Of a stretch of DNA of 64,000 nucleotides, positions 56,801 to 63,859 are shown one piece after another. The notes beneath the pieces were generated by a model, which was given only the letters and a program-made list of their open reading frames with translations, had not been told where the DNA came from and searched no databases. Where the stretch lies: positions 249,227 to 313,226 of the forward strand of contig MEHQ01002349.1 in the NCBI GenBank assembly GCA_008828725.1, in the 5' to 3' direction. The translations under genes were made by a program, and so were the position numbers. Source of the stretch: Saccharina japonica (Eukaryota; Sar; Phaeophyceae; Laminariales; Laminariaceae). Positions within the stretch are counted from its first letter, which is position 1, and every line of letters starts with the position of its first letter.

Positions 56801-59800
56801 GTGCTGCCTACGAGACAGAGTAAACCCAGGGGCAGCCTCCCTTTCACCGATTACGGGGGAACGTAGTAATCAGGACCAAATATGCCGACTAAACATACTG
56901 GAATATATAGGTTTTAGTGTATGTGATGGGTCCTGATTACTATGCCCCCCCCGTATTTGTATGTAACCGTGGTAACATCCAAGCCCAGAGTGTCGATCAT
57001 ATGTTGCTCGTTTTCGTTCGGTCCGGTTTATGCAAACCACTATGTTTTTGCCCTTATCCCTCATGAAGCGTCCAAGACGCCTGCCACATAAGGTCGCGAT
57101 TTTTTAGCCGCCACATAACGTTCTCCTTATCCCACGGTAGGCGTTGTTGCAGTTAGTTTATGCCTTGTGAGACAGTATTTTGTCACTGGGACCAGGTGAC
57201 CTCTTCAAGTCAGAAAATACCGGCTACGTACAGTAAGTAGTGTGGTACTTTACTTGTTCCTACCGGCATGTTTTGTTTAAGGACAGGAGCAGTAGGGCAT
57301 ACAACAGTTAGGTCGATTCGCGTGAAGAACCCTATTCAAATTCATGTTTCAGGTGATGTTGAAGCTAACTTGTGTGAGGAGCTCGGACAATAAGCCGCCC
57401 CCCCTGCAAGGCATTGCTCCGTGACAGTATTTTCAACCATTTTGGTCCAACTTACCTTTCCAAACCACATACTGTAGTTTACGATGGTATCTTATTTATG
57501 ACTATTTACGCTTACCCTGCACCGCTTCCCATCCTCAGCCGGCTGCCCGAAGTCAAGCCGGTACTGCCGAGAGAGCGGCGGCATTAACAGTGGATTCGGC
57601 AGAGAAAGAGGAATGCACCGCGGCAGCGACGCAAACAATCGGCGCCTCAGCCCCCACCAACACCACCACCACCAATGTCGCTACGCCCACTGCACCTCCA
57701 AGCGAAACCCAGAGCGGCAGCACAACTGCAAACGACCTAAGCTTGACGAACCCGTGGGAAGTACCTGCGTTGCCGAGGGTAGGGGGGTGTGTGGATGGGA
57801 ATAGAAGGAGAGGGGGTGGCGCGGGAGAAGGCGAGGTTGACACAAATAACGATGCTGCCGCGGGCAACGGGGAAAACGAGAAGGGCCGAAGCACAGACAC
57901 TCGAGCTGAAAGTGTGCTGGGGACCGCCCTGTTGAGGCTTACGGGCGAGGCCGCGGCAAAGAAGACAGAGGCCGAGGCGAGGGAGAAGGAGAGCTCGAGC
58001 ATGGCAGACAGGCTGGACCTTGCAGTGAGTGAGAAATGCCGATATCGAGACGCATGCCATAGTAGAGGTGCCTCATGTTTTTTCTGCCTTGTAAGGGTGG
58101 TTACTTGAGGGGCTCTGTGCCCCACCCCAACACTGATTTTGGAGGGAAATTAAAATGATACCCGGTGAACAATACGATGGCCTACAGTAACTATACAATA
58201 AACAACATCGCAAAAACAGAATGAAAGTCCGGCGTCTTTGGGTTAAAGAGCGCGACCATTCAGGAAAACAACTGCCGAAAAGTGCCACCTCTATCGTATC
58301 ACGGGTCTCGACTTCCTTCGCGTGAAAAACACAAACAAGCTCTCGCCTCCCGAACCCCTGCCTCGACACGACGTGTGACAATTCCGTGGTTGTGTTGTAG
58401 GATGCGTCATGTATATTGGGGATGCGTCCGAACTGGAATGTCAAAAGTGCTGTGCGTAGATGGCATGGCGTGCACACATCATCATGTCATGCGCTTGTAC
58501 TGCTGCAGGATTTTTCCGAGGCGCTCGGAACACCACTCTCGTCGTCTTTGGGTTTGGTCGTCATGAAAAAAGGAGGTTAAAAGCGGCCACACGCCCAAAC
58601 CAAGCATAGTGCGCGACTCGTGGTACGATAGAGGTATTATAGCCCGTTTTTCTGAAATTTTTTCCGAATTACGGGCCTCCCCTTACCTTAACCCAAATCG
58701 TCGGAAACGATATTCTTAAGTTCGAATTTTTTTTTTTTCGATTCTTAGGCCATGGGATTGCTCATCTCGGGTGGCCCTTGATTTTACTCCCAAATCAGCT
58801 TTTGAGTGAGGTATACAGCTCCTCAAGTGGACATCCTCAGGACATGTCCCGTATGCAGGGGCAACCTCTATCGTAGCATGCGTCGCGCGCACCCGCCTTC
58901 GTCGTCCTCCAGGCCCACATATAACGGGCATGCACAGCAGTCACCATACCAGGCCCATGCATTCATTCCGAGCCGCGCGACATGGCAATAGAGGAGTTGG
59001 AGATACGTTCGAGATGAACGCGTTTTCGTACTTCTTCTCTGAGCATCTACCCCATATCGTTGATGGCGACGTGGACGTTGCACTATACAATGTTCGTTAG
59101 ATATGCACATGCTCCTGGGAATCATGTGTTGAGTTGAGCGTATACCAAGGTTCCCAGCGTCCGCTGCTCGGGGCGAAGAACATTACACTCATCAAGCGAT
59201 GAGCTTCGTTAACGTTCGGCGCTGCGCGTTTGCCAACGCACTGATAATTGATAATAGCGCTATCCACATTCTCTACACTTTGTTTCAGGGGCTCCTGAAT
59301 GTCCTGGACGGCGTGGTGGATTCTCCCGGGCGCATCGTGATCATGACCACCAACTTCCCCGATGCTTTGGACGCCGCGCTCATCCGCCCGGGACGAATAG
59401 ACAAGAAGATACACCTAGGGTACATGAAGTGAGTGAAACAATGCGCGCGGACATTCTGTTTTTCGTCTCTGTTAGGTACATAGACATACGTGTCCAATCT
59501 AGACAAACCCAATAATAAACCCACTTGACAACAAAATCCATCTCGGCAGTTTGAACAGCGGTTGAAGTCGTTATTTTTCTGCCCTGGTAGATAGGAGTGA
59601 TGATCGAGATGTTGTATGTGCAAAACAGCTCGGCAACGGTTAGTGTACACCATGTCGGGTCAACCGTCACACACCAGCGAGTTTTCGAGAGCCAGAACGT
59701 GACGCAGTGTCTGTTCGTAATTGGTCCCTGAAGTAGCCAAATATTAAACAATGTTCGAGACGAGAGAGGTTTTGATTTTCCCAGCGTAAAATAATGCTCC

Positions 59801-60241
59801 CCGACTCAACCCTCACGGAGGCGGTTGTATTCCGGACGCAACAGAACCAAGGCCGCCAGGCGGTATAACTCCGAACATTTTACGAAGAGCCAATCGAGTC
59901 CCTGTGTAACACATCAACCGGCCGCTTGCTTGTATGTACGATAACCATTAAACAACCGCGTTAACGCTTTCTTGATACACAAACGCCAAACCAGGTACGA
60001 GGCGGCGAAGGAAATGACCCGTCACTTCTTCGAGGTGGACCAGCTGACGGTAGGACAGGACCAACGCCTCCGCTCGGTGTTCGACGAGGACCGGCCCTTA
60101 CTCGGCGATAGCGTCGTCGGCAGGTCAACGAAAGAGGCGGAGGGAGGGGCGGGCAGGAAGATAACCCCTGCTGTCGTAGAGCAGCTGGCTGGGGAGTTCG
60201 ATGACGTGGATACCTTCATTGGGGCTTTGGAGGCCTTTTAA
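41990..60241 (+). CDS. BCS1-type AAA ATPase (gene span, 12 exons)
   Basis: Twelve exons join in phase to give 689 residues. A single hydrophobic segment lies at about residues 22-42 ([20 protein letters not shown]), followed by the BCS1-type N-terminal domain ([55 protein letters not shown]). The AAA core has Walker A GPPGTGKS at 303-310, Walker [10 protein letters not shown] at 363-371, sensor [10 protein letters not shown] and the arginine-bearing [14 protein letters not shown]1 sits in the mitochondrial inner membrane and inserts the Rieske protein into complex III; plants have many paralogues elsewhere, so the exact role is not fixed. A segment of 162 residues rich in Ala, Thr and Glu between Walker B and sensor 1 is unusual. 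Intron 2 uses a GC donor; the rest are GT-AG. Confidence 0.9.
43480..43640. repeat. Cluster of small hairpins
   Basis: Short stem-loops of the form TTTTCGCC..AGGCGAAAA and TTTGGCCGCAGGCCAAA occur four times, joined by GTGCGGGGGCC-like spacers. The minus-strand frame here is rich in Lys and Arg. Confidence 0.7.
44225..44370. repeat. GC-rich GGCCCTCCGGGGGC tandem repeat
   Basis: About nine units of CCTCCGGGGGCC or CCTCCCGGGGGCC. It is related to 32388-32460 and 11680-11772. Confidence 0.85.
44876..44984. mobile_element. Group B MITE copy, diverged
   Basis: It has GGGCCCACGGTACACCCAAA, ACCTATATATAAG and ATTCACTATAATG, with an end GGTCCTCCGTTATA. The left end is shortened. Confidence 0.65.
45330..45425. 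repeat. Group D repeat copy
   Basis: TATTGCACTCAGCTACGTAC, then ATGAGTTTCGACGAAATCCT and CGATCTCACAGCTGTTTTTT. It encodes [12 protein letters not shown]. Confidence 0.65.
45955..46146 (+). CDS. BCS1-type gene exon 2 (membrane segment)
   Basis: Acceptor TACCCAACAG. It reads [20 protein letters not shown], then [20 protein letters not shown], ending FVRTIEYEE. The hydrophobic stretch is the single membrane anchor typical of BCS1 proteins. The donor is GAGGAG|GCAAGT, a GC-AG intron with an otherwise consensus site. Phase 0. Confidence 0.85.
47207..47361. repeat. (CCTG)n microsatellite, tract 1
   Basis: CCTG/CTGC tetranucleotides with a few CTAC and GTCT variants. Confidence 0.95.
47363..47461 (+). 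pseudogene. Bromodomain-like exon fragment
   Basis: It reads [20 protein letters not shown] then [13 protein letters not shown] and a donor AAGAAG|GTGTGA. The pattern F..(L/A)PS.....PDYYE.I..P(M/V)D...IK.K(I/L) is the ZA/AB-loop part of bromodomains of the BRG1/SNF2 kind. Only about 33 residues are present and the acetyl-lysine-binding Asn region is missing. It sits between two CCTG tracts in intron 2 of the BCS1-type gene, and no acceptor is evident on its left. Confidence 0.6.
47487..47582. repeat. (CCTG)n microsatellite, tract 2
   Basis: About 24 CCTG units. Long Cys/Leu/Pro/Ala frames are artefacts. Confidence 0.95.
47671..47760 (+). CDS. BCS1-type gene exon 3
   Basis: Acceptor GTGGAGAGCAG. 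It reads [20 protein letters not shown] then [10 protein letters not shown], phase 0 on both sides, donor GGACAG|GTGCGT. It corresponds to the segment after the IEYE block in BCS1 proteins, where a helix of the form N..L..AI..Y follows. Confidence 0.8.
47860..47988 (+). pseudogene. Unassigned exon-like segment ending in a stop
   Basis: After an acceptor-like GGGGCGAAG it reads [20 protein letters not shown] then [20 protein letters not shown] and IA, then TAG. It is coding-like in composition and in phase with the bromodomain-like fragment 400 bp upstream, but exon 3 of the BCS1-type gene lies between them. It may be the other remnant of the same inserted gene, or an alternative 3' end of the BCS1-type transcript. 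Its family is not recognised. Confidence 0.4.
48040..48185. repeat. Minisatellite, 16-17 bp unit
   Basis: About nine units of GGTTTCAGAACTGAC with one- or two-base differences. Confidence 0.85.
48797..48901 (+). CDS. BCS1-type gene exon 4
   Basis: Acceptor GTCGTTGCAG. It reads [20 protein letters not shown], then the acidic [15 protein letters not shown], phase 0 on both sides, donor AAGAAA|GTGAGT. Confidence 0.85.
48940..49240. repeat. Group F repeat, copy 2 (G-tract bounded)
   Basis: A G-run of 22 or more, then the body shared with 17830-18085 (TATGACCATAGACC, TTTTCACCGACCAG, CCGTGAGGT, GCGGACTTTA), and a second G-rich run. It is diverged but collinear along its length. Confidence 0.7.
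49440..49560. mobile_element. Group A-like MITE fragment
   Basis: It has CCTCAGATGAGGAG, CATTTTCCTCCTAAGGAAAA, TGTGCTACGCC and CCTGTCGTAGCCTG. A related block lies at 46930-46990. Ends are unclear. Confidence 0.5.
49619..49723 (+). CDS. BCS1-type gene exon 5
   Basis: Acceptor TGTTATCTCAG. It reads [20 protein letters not shown] then [15 protein letters not shown], phase 0 on both sides, donor TTTCAG|GTGAAA. The W..L..G..F pattern is the BCS1 N-domain strand region. Confidence 0.85.
50090..51201. other. Part of intron 5
   Basis: It contains the CTA microsatellite (50721-50866) and otherwise unremarkable sequence; no gene is seen. Confidence 0.5.
50721..50866. repeat. (CTA)n microsatellite
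   Basis: About 45 CTA triplets with three interruptions. Confidence 0.95.
51202..51745. mobile_element. Group A MITE with target duplication ATAT, holding a group C MITE
   Basis: Ends GACGCGTGCTACGATAGAGG and CTCTACTGTAGCATGAGTC. ATAT stands at 51198-51201 and 51746-51749. A complete group C element (51358-51608) is inside; removing it leaves about 290 bp of standard group A sequence. Confidence 0.88.
51358..51608. mobile_element. Group C MITE, about 251 bp, TTA duplication
   Basis: Ends AGGGCCCGAATTAATGAG and TTCGTTAAAACGGGCCC, with TTA at 51355-51357 and 51609-51611. The host group A sequence reads CTTA(GG)CCA.. elsewhere, consistent with one TTA before insertion. The TIR-proximal hairpin arms (CACACGCACCAGCACC) are present, with the right one duplicated. 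Confidence 0.85.
51924..52150 (+). CDS. BCS1-type gene exon 6
   Basis: Acceptor CACCGTACAG. It reads [40 protein letters not shown] and a Pro/Ala-rich end [11 protein letters not shown], ending in phase 2 at CAAAT|GTGAGC. The next exon's first base completes Met. Confidence 0.85.
52506..52609 (+). CDS. BCS1-type gene exon 7
   Basis: Acceptor CCGCTGCAG. It reads [20 protein letters not shown] then [14 protein letters not shown], ending in phase 1 at ACCG|GTCAGC. K.F..LFFPEK..LL..L..F is the diagnostic BCS1 block just before the AAA core. Confidence 0.92.
53155..53247 (+). repeat. Group E C-tract element, copy 3
   Basis: AACGGTGCTCCGTCTCGAAA, GAGATGCGTGGTCGATGC, GCAAGCAACAAATTGGTACG, then a C-run. 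It ends about 27 bp before the acceptor of BCS1-type exon 8. Confidence 0.8.
53274..53425 (+). CDS. BCS1-type gene exon 8 (Walker A)
   Basis: Acceptor CTCTCCAG; two bases complete Gly. It reads [20 protein letters not shown] then [20 protein letters not shown] and [10 protein letters not shown]. The intact Walker A Lys and Ser are present. Phase 0 donor ACCAG|GTGCTC. Confidence 0.95.
53815..53890. repeat. Single unit related to the minisatellite at 38200
   Basis: TCCCACACTAATTCCAAGTA then AATATGTGGGACCAGTTA matches, in inverted orientation, a unit of the 38200-38790 array. Confidence 0.55.
54356..54605. mobile_element. Group A MITE, about 250 bp, target duplication CCCT
   Basis: The left end is worn (GGCATACGATAGAAGT); the right end is CCCTACCGCAACATGCGTC. 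CCCT stands at 54352-54355 and 54606-54609. Confidence 0.72.
54596..54895 (+). other. Open frame of unknown status in intron 8
   Basis: About 100 codons reading [20 protein letters not shown] then [14 protein letters not shown] and ending TAWKILSL. The composition is protein-like but no family motif is recognised. The start overlaps the end of a MITE. It could be a gene relic. Confidence 0.3.
55385..55640. mobile_element. Group G MITE copy, left end worn
   Basis: It shares GCCACTCCGCCGAGTGACCA, GAGATATGCACCACCAT, CCTGAGTGGAGTAAACGTGG and the right end CCGTGGCACCAGTC with 62936-63202 (opposite orientation). Confidence 0.75.
55759..55947 (+). CDS. BCS1-type gene exon 9 (Walker B)
   Basis: Acceptor CGGTGTGCAG. 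It reads [40 protein letters not shown], and a polar end. Walker B is VIFVMED with the catalytic acidic pair. Phase 0, donor ACTGAA|GTAAGA. Confidence 0.95.
55988..56078 (+). repeat. Group E C-tract element, copy 4
   Basis: A C-run, GTCTCGAAAGAGATGCGTAG, TCAATGATAAAG, GAGCAACAAATGATTACACC, then a C-run. It lies 40 bp after the donor of exon 9. Confidence 0.75.
56854..56953. mobile_element. Group B MITE, 100 bp, TA duplication
   Basis: Ends CGGGGGAACGTAGTAATCAG and CTGATTACTATGCCCCCCCG, with TA on both sides (56852-56853, 56954-56955). Confidence 0.82.
57539..58024 (+). CDS. BCS1-type gene exon 10 (long insert)
   Basis: Acceptor CCCATCCTCAG. All 162 codons are open: an Ala/Thr-rich start ([20 protein letters not shown]), a Thr/Pro stretch, a Gly/Asp/Asn-rich middle, then a charged end finishing MADRLDLA. 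It joins exon 11 as [12 protein letters not shown], the usual BCS1 sequence, at donor TTGCA|GTGAGT. The insert is low in complexity and probably a disordered loop. A small unspliced intron within it cannot be ruled out. Confidence 0.8.
58049..58307. mobile_element. Group A MITE, 259 bp, target duplication TCGA
   Basis: Ends GACGCATGCCATAGTAGAGG and CACCTCTATCGTATCACGGG then TC. TCGA stands at 58045-58048 and 58308-58311. It lies only 24 bp after the donor of exon 10. Confidence 0.9.
58615..58884. mobile_element. Group A MITE, 270 bp, target duplication GCGC
   Basis: Ends GACTCGTGGTACGATAGAGG and CCTCTATCGTAGCATGCGTC. GCGC stands at 58611-58614 and 58885-58888. It is the same sub-type as 270-840 and serves as the unoccupied reference for the group H insertion there. 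Confidence 0.92.
59289..59428 (+). CDS. BCS1-type gene exon 11 (sensor 1, Arg finger)
   Basis: Acceptor TTTGTTTCAG. It reads [40 protein letters not shown] and IHLGYM, ending in phase 2 at ATGAA|GTGAGT. This is the most conserved block of the BCS1 family. Confidence 0.95.
59995..60241 (+). CDS. BCS1-type gene exon 12 (last)
   Basis: Acceptor CCAAACCAG; the leading G completes Lys. It reads [20 protein letters not shown] and ends [26 protein letters not shown], then TAA at 60239. The ITPA.VE.L...... pattern is the usual end of the AAA lid in this family. A decayed repeat of its last part (AGAGCAGGAAG.ACACCCCTG) is at 60385-60470. Confidence 0.92.
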
Positions 60242-61458
60242 GAAGATATTCGCTGTTTGATCGGCGAAGCCACTTAGCACTGCATTCACTTGAGTAGTTG
60301 AAGTTGAATGGTTGAATGGTTGAATGGGACGGGATGGGGGGAGGTGAGGGAGGGGTCGGTTTCGAGGACACGCTGTGTGTCGTAGAGCAGGAAGAACACC
60401 CCTGCTGTCGTGGGACAATTGGCCGGGGAGTTTAATGCCGTGGATGGCTTTATAAAAGGGGGGTTTGTAAGATATTTAGAACGCGCTCTTCGATTGTTTC
60501 GAACGGCAACGTCGTTTTTTACAGTTTGCATGTAAGGGAGGATAGAGGAGATGGGGGCGGGCGGAGCAGGGATTTCGATGAGATAATACGATATTAAAAG
60601 TGTTTCCCTGCACTGAATCGCGCATGCTCGGGTTGCTGTAGTTGCACTTCGGCTGTGAGGGATGCCACTCACCATGGTGCTGCTGGCTGAATCAAGTGTT
60701 TTTGTTTTGTCATTATCGGCCGAGACCAAGCCCACCTCGGTGGTATACTCGAAGTATTCGACTCAGCCAAACGTCCATCCTCATATTTCATCTTCAGTGT
60801 GTGTCCTTCGTCGTAGCTGCTGCCGATAATGCCTGAAGTGCTTTATTCATAGCGCATAACCCTTGATGTCACGTTAGGCTATAGGCTGCTTGGATTACAG
60901 TGGACGAAACTTAGCTCGCTATTCAAGAAAAGTAATTAGCTTGTCACAAACGCACGTGCCTGCTTGATCTCCTAACGTCGGCAGGCTGCACCTGTGCGTC
61001 GATGCTATCGGGCACGCACACCGTGGTGTATCCGACAACCCTATCTAGAACGTATCTCCGACACTTACCAAAAACAAGAGTCGCACAGGGCTACGCGATA
61101 GTGCAATGCATCTGAGGGACGCACTACTGTAGTACCGCGTCCTGTGGCACGCGGGTGGACAGCAGACACATCGACATAGTATACTGTACCATTCCACACG
61201 AAAACAGTCTAGTCCTTACCTCCTTGTTGTGGGCTAGGCGCTCCACTAGAGTATCTATTCCAAAACATAGCGGCAACAGCCCTCAACAATAAACAATACT
61301 ACATTTCAATCCAAACTATCGAGAGCCAGTTCATCCGATATAGTAGCTGTATCAAGCTTGTCCGACGCCCCCCGCCCTTCCCCACCCATAATCGCGAGCC
61401 GCGAACCATATAGATAAAACCATATGTACTCCAGCATGTAGTGAAAGCAAAGAAGGCA
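60242..61458. other. Interval downstream of the BCS1-type gene
   Basis: At 60370-60470 a stretch repeats part of exon 12 (CCCCTGCTGTCGT.G..CA, TTGGCCGGGGAGTTTAATG), a local partial duplication of the gene end. The rest holds no recognised gene. Confidence 0.6.
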
Positions 61459-61769
61459 TCATCCAATGTCGAGACCCCATACTCTCCGTTCACCCCGTTT
61501 GACCTCAAATATGTCCTTTGTAACGTCAATCTCGTAGGTTTTGTTTTTGCGCCGCCTCCAGGGCAACCTCTTGACCCTGTCCGCTTGAACTACGTAGCCA
61601 GATCTAGCCAACACCCTCGTTCCGTCCACATAAACTTTCTGCGATGTGTGTTTAACCGTAGAAAACGCAGACACAGGGCGGGCGGGGTCGACCGCAACGA
61701 ATACGTCCCTCGCGCAGTCACAGAGCGTCCAATGAAGTTTGCGTGGAGCTTTGTCTGTAAGATGCACCA
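61459..61769 (-). CDS. Probable last exon of an unidentified minus-strand gene
   Basis: After a pyrimidine tract and acceptor CCCCTTCAATAG, the minus strand is open for 103 codons: VVHLTDKAPRKLHWTLCDCA, RDVFVAVDPARPVSAFSTVK, HTSQKVYVDGTRVLARSGYV, then basic PWRRRKNKTYEIDV and a stop after RRVWGLDIG. Composition and the acceptor suggest a real coding exon. No family is recognised; a transposon origin is possible. Confidence 0.45.
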
Positions 61770-62064
61770 CCTATTGAAGGGGAGGGGGGGTATAAACAAA
61801 ATCCAAAAACAAGTAAAACCAGAAAGAAATCAATTTATATTTGGTACTTTATCCGTATATAGAAAGTAAGTGTGTGTATGTGTGTAATAATAATTAATTA
61901 ATTTCACGAAAGAGGGAGAAGAATATAGCACTGTATATAACCTCGTTTTCGTAACGACGTTTTTACCTCTCAAATTAAGACGCACATACGTTTTGTTGTC
62001 GTAGATTACATATACTGTAGTATATAATATATAATCCCTTATTATGGCAGTGATTTAATGCTGA

Positions 62065-62152
62065 GCGCCAAGAAACAAGGGGGTCACTTGCCCGAGTGGC
62101 TCTCATCGGTGGAAAATAATGGACGTAAACCAAAACCCCCAATACCGTAACA
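62065..62152. mobile_element. Group G MITE fragment
   Basis: GTCACTTGCCCGAGTGGCTC, GTGGAAAATAATGGAC and CCCCAATACCGTAACACAAG match the right third of 62936-63202. Confidence 0.65.
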
Positions 62153-62159
62153 CAAGTCC

Positions 62160-62605
62160 TCACTTATTGCTTTGGTACAGTAGTGACTCCTACACCAGCG
62201 TGGAACGCAAACCACCGAGATGATACATACGTGTGTACGATAACGATACTGCGCCCCACCGAGACCCGGGTGCGAGCAGAATTTCTAGTACAATCTCTAG
62301 CATCTGCGGGGGGGGGATACTCCATAATATAGCGTATCTGCCGCTTTGGTTGCAGTCCACAATCAATTCCAAAGTCAAGAAACACGGTACCGGTTGTGTT
62401 TGCTGTAACCGAGATCACACGCCTGGTGGCGCAGTTTCGTATCAATCAAATCACGACTCACCACGCCTCCCCTGTCATCGAGCGTCATCCCAATTTCACC
62501 CAGATGCCCCCTCGTCCTCTCTCAAGGTCCTGGCGGTGTTGGCGGTGCCACGGAAGCCACCCCCAAGTGCCCTTCCCGCCGGCACCGACGCTTCCCTCGC
62601 GCTTC
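62160..62605. other. Interval with frames of uncertain status
   Basis: The minus strand 62164-62445 is open in one frame (VFLDFGIDCGLQPKRQIRYI) and 62190-62378 in another; neither has a motif. No gene is asserted. Confidence 0.35.
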
Positions 62606-62843
62606 TGATAGATGTTTACGCGTGTTGTTTCTGAGCGCGGTCACTTGAGGGTCTCTGTACCTAACCTCATAACTGATATTAAAGGGAACCAAATGTGCTA
62701 CCCGATTAACAATCCCACGGTCAAAGTACAAAATGAACAATATGGCAACACAATAACGAAAGATCGACGATATTGAGGTACGGAGCCCCCGTGATCAATA
62801 ATCGGTTTCAGCCAAAACGTGCTACCTCCATCGTAGCACGCTT
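62606..62843. mobile_element. Group A MITE, left end lost
   Basis: The interior (TTTCTGAGCGCGGTCACTTG, AAATGTGCTACCCGATTAAC) and the right end (GCTACCTCCATCGTAGCACG) are present; the left terminus is scrambled. Confidence 0.75.
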
Positions 62844-62935
62844 TTTCTCCTTCCTCCGACATATTCTGTCTGGGAAGACACGCCCAACCCACCCGGCAGC
62901 GGAGGCCACCAAAACCGTCGAGACAGTCCGTACAC

Positions 62936-63202
62936 GACTGGTGCCACGGTAGGAGGGTAGCTTGAGTTTCACTACCACGTTTACTCCACTCGGGTGAGTG
63001 ACTCTGTGCCTCACTCAAAACTGGACGCAGGCATAAGTTTTTGTTGCAGAGTAGCCAGCATACAATGGTGGTGCATATCTCGACAACGTAACGCGTTAAG
63101 GCTTGAAAAGCAGCGAAGAAATTGGTGGTCACTCGGCAGAGTGGCTGCCATCCGCTGGAAATAATGGACTCAAAATCGACCCCCCATACCGTAGCATCAG
63201 TC
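62936..63202. mobile_element. Group G MITE, 267 bp, target duplication ACAC
   Basis: Ends GACTGGTGCCACGGTAGGAG and CCCCCATACCGTAGCATCAG then TC. ACAC stands at 62932-62935 and 63203-63206. The interior has the palindromic CACTCGGGTGAGTGACTC and GGTCACTCGGCAGAGTGGCT. Confidence 0.88.
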
Positions 63203-63239
63203 ACACTCCCTTCGGAACCCGAGCAATCTCGGAACGCTT

Positions 63240-63739
63240 CTTCCATGACCTTATGGAACATGATCGAGCCATCGTTTGGCGGGGCACCAGATGGACTTGC
63301 TGCTCGCTGACAGAGCGGGCGACGTCAGCACCTCTCCCACACGCAGGGTCAGCTTCGGGCCGGAGGCCCTGTTGCCTGTTGCTTCGCGAACCTGGCTGAT
63401 CATGGTCCGACTCCGACTGGTGGCTGCCGGGACTGCCGGGATTAGTAGTAGGGGGGGGGGTCGGGCTGTTGTTGTGACCGTGGCCATGACCGTGGCTGGG
63501 GCTGGAGCTGTTCGGGTTGCTGGAGCTTCCAGGGTAGGGGCTGGATTCGAACCCAGTGTTGCGGCTAGGGACGGGAGTAGGACTGTGTGAGGTGCTGGGC
63601 TTGCGCGCGGTTGGGGTCGATCCGGGGCTGGAGAGGAAAATGGGGCTAGAAGTGGGTGTAGGAGTCGAGACGGGGGTGGCGATAGGGCTGGCGCCTGGGC
63701 TCGTGCTTTCGGCATCGATTCCACCGTGGATTGACATAC
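63240..63739 (-). other. Pro/Ser/Thr-rich open region, minus strand
   Basis: Two minus frames are open throughout. One gives STPTPTSSPIFLSSPGSTPT and SHGHGHGHNNSPTPPP, typical of a secreted or wall-protein linker. The other, in frame with the exon at 63740-63859, gives a Pro/Ala-rich run ending LTLRVGEVLTSPAL, then IWCPAKRWLDHVP and a stop. Which one is coding, and whether this is exon or intron, cannot be decided from sequence alone. Confidence 0.35.
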
Positions 63740-63859
63740 CAGCTCTTGTCCGGGTTCGGCTAGCTTCGACACGGCGACTGAGTCGGCATAGTAGCGGATT
63801 CTCTGTGCGATCTCCACGGTTCCGCTGTCCAAGAAACGAACGAGGCTCACGATGTTCCC
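63740..63859 (-). CDS. Internal exon candidate of an unidentified minus-strand gene
   Basis: On the minus strand, acceptor ATGTAACGTGCAG, then 40 codons GNIVSLVRFLDSGTVEIAQR and IRYYADSVAVSKLAEPGQEL, then donor GAGCTG|GTATGT; phase 0 on both sides. Clean splice sites and composition support a real exon. The gene would continue beyond the right edge of the window. No family is recognised. Confidence 0.55.
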
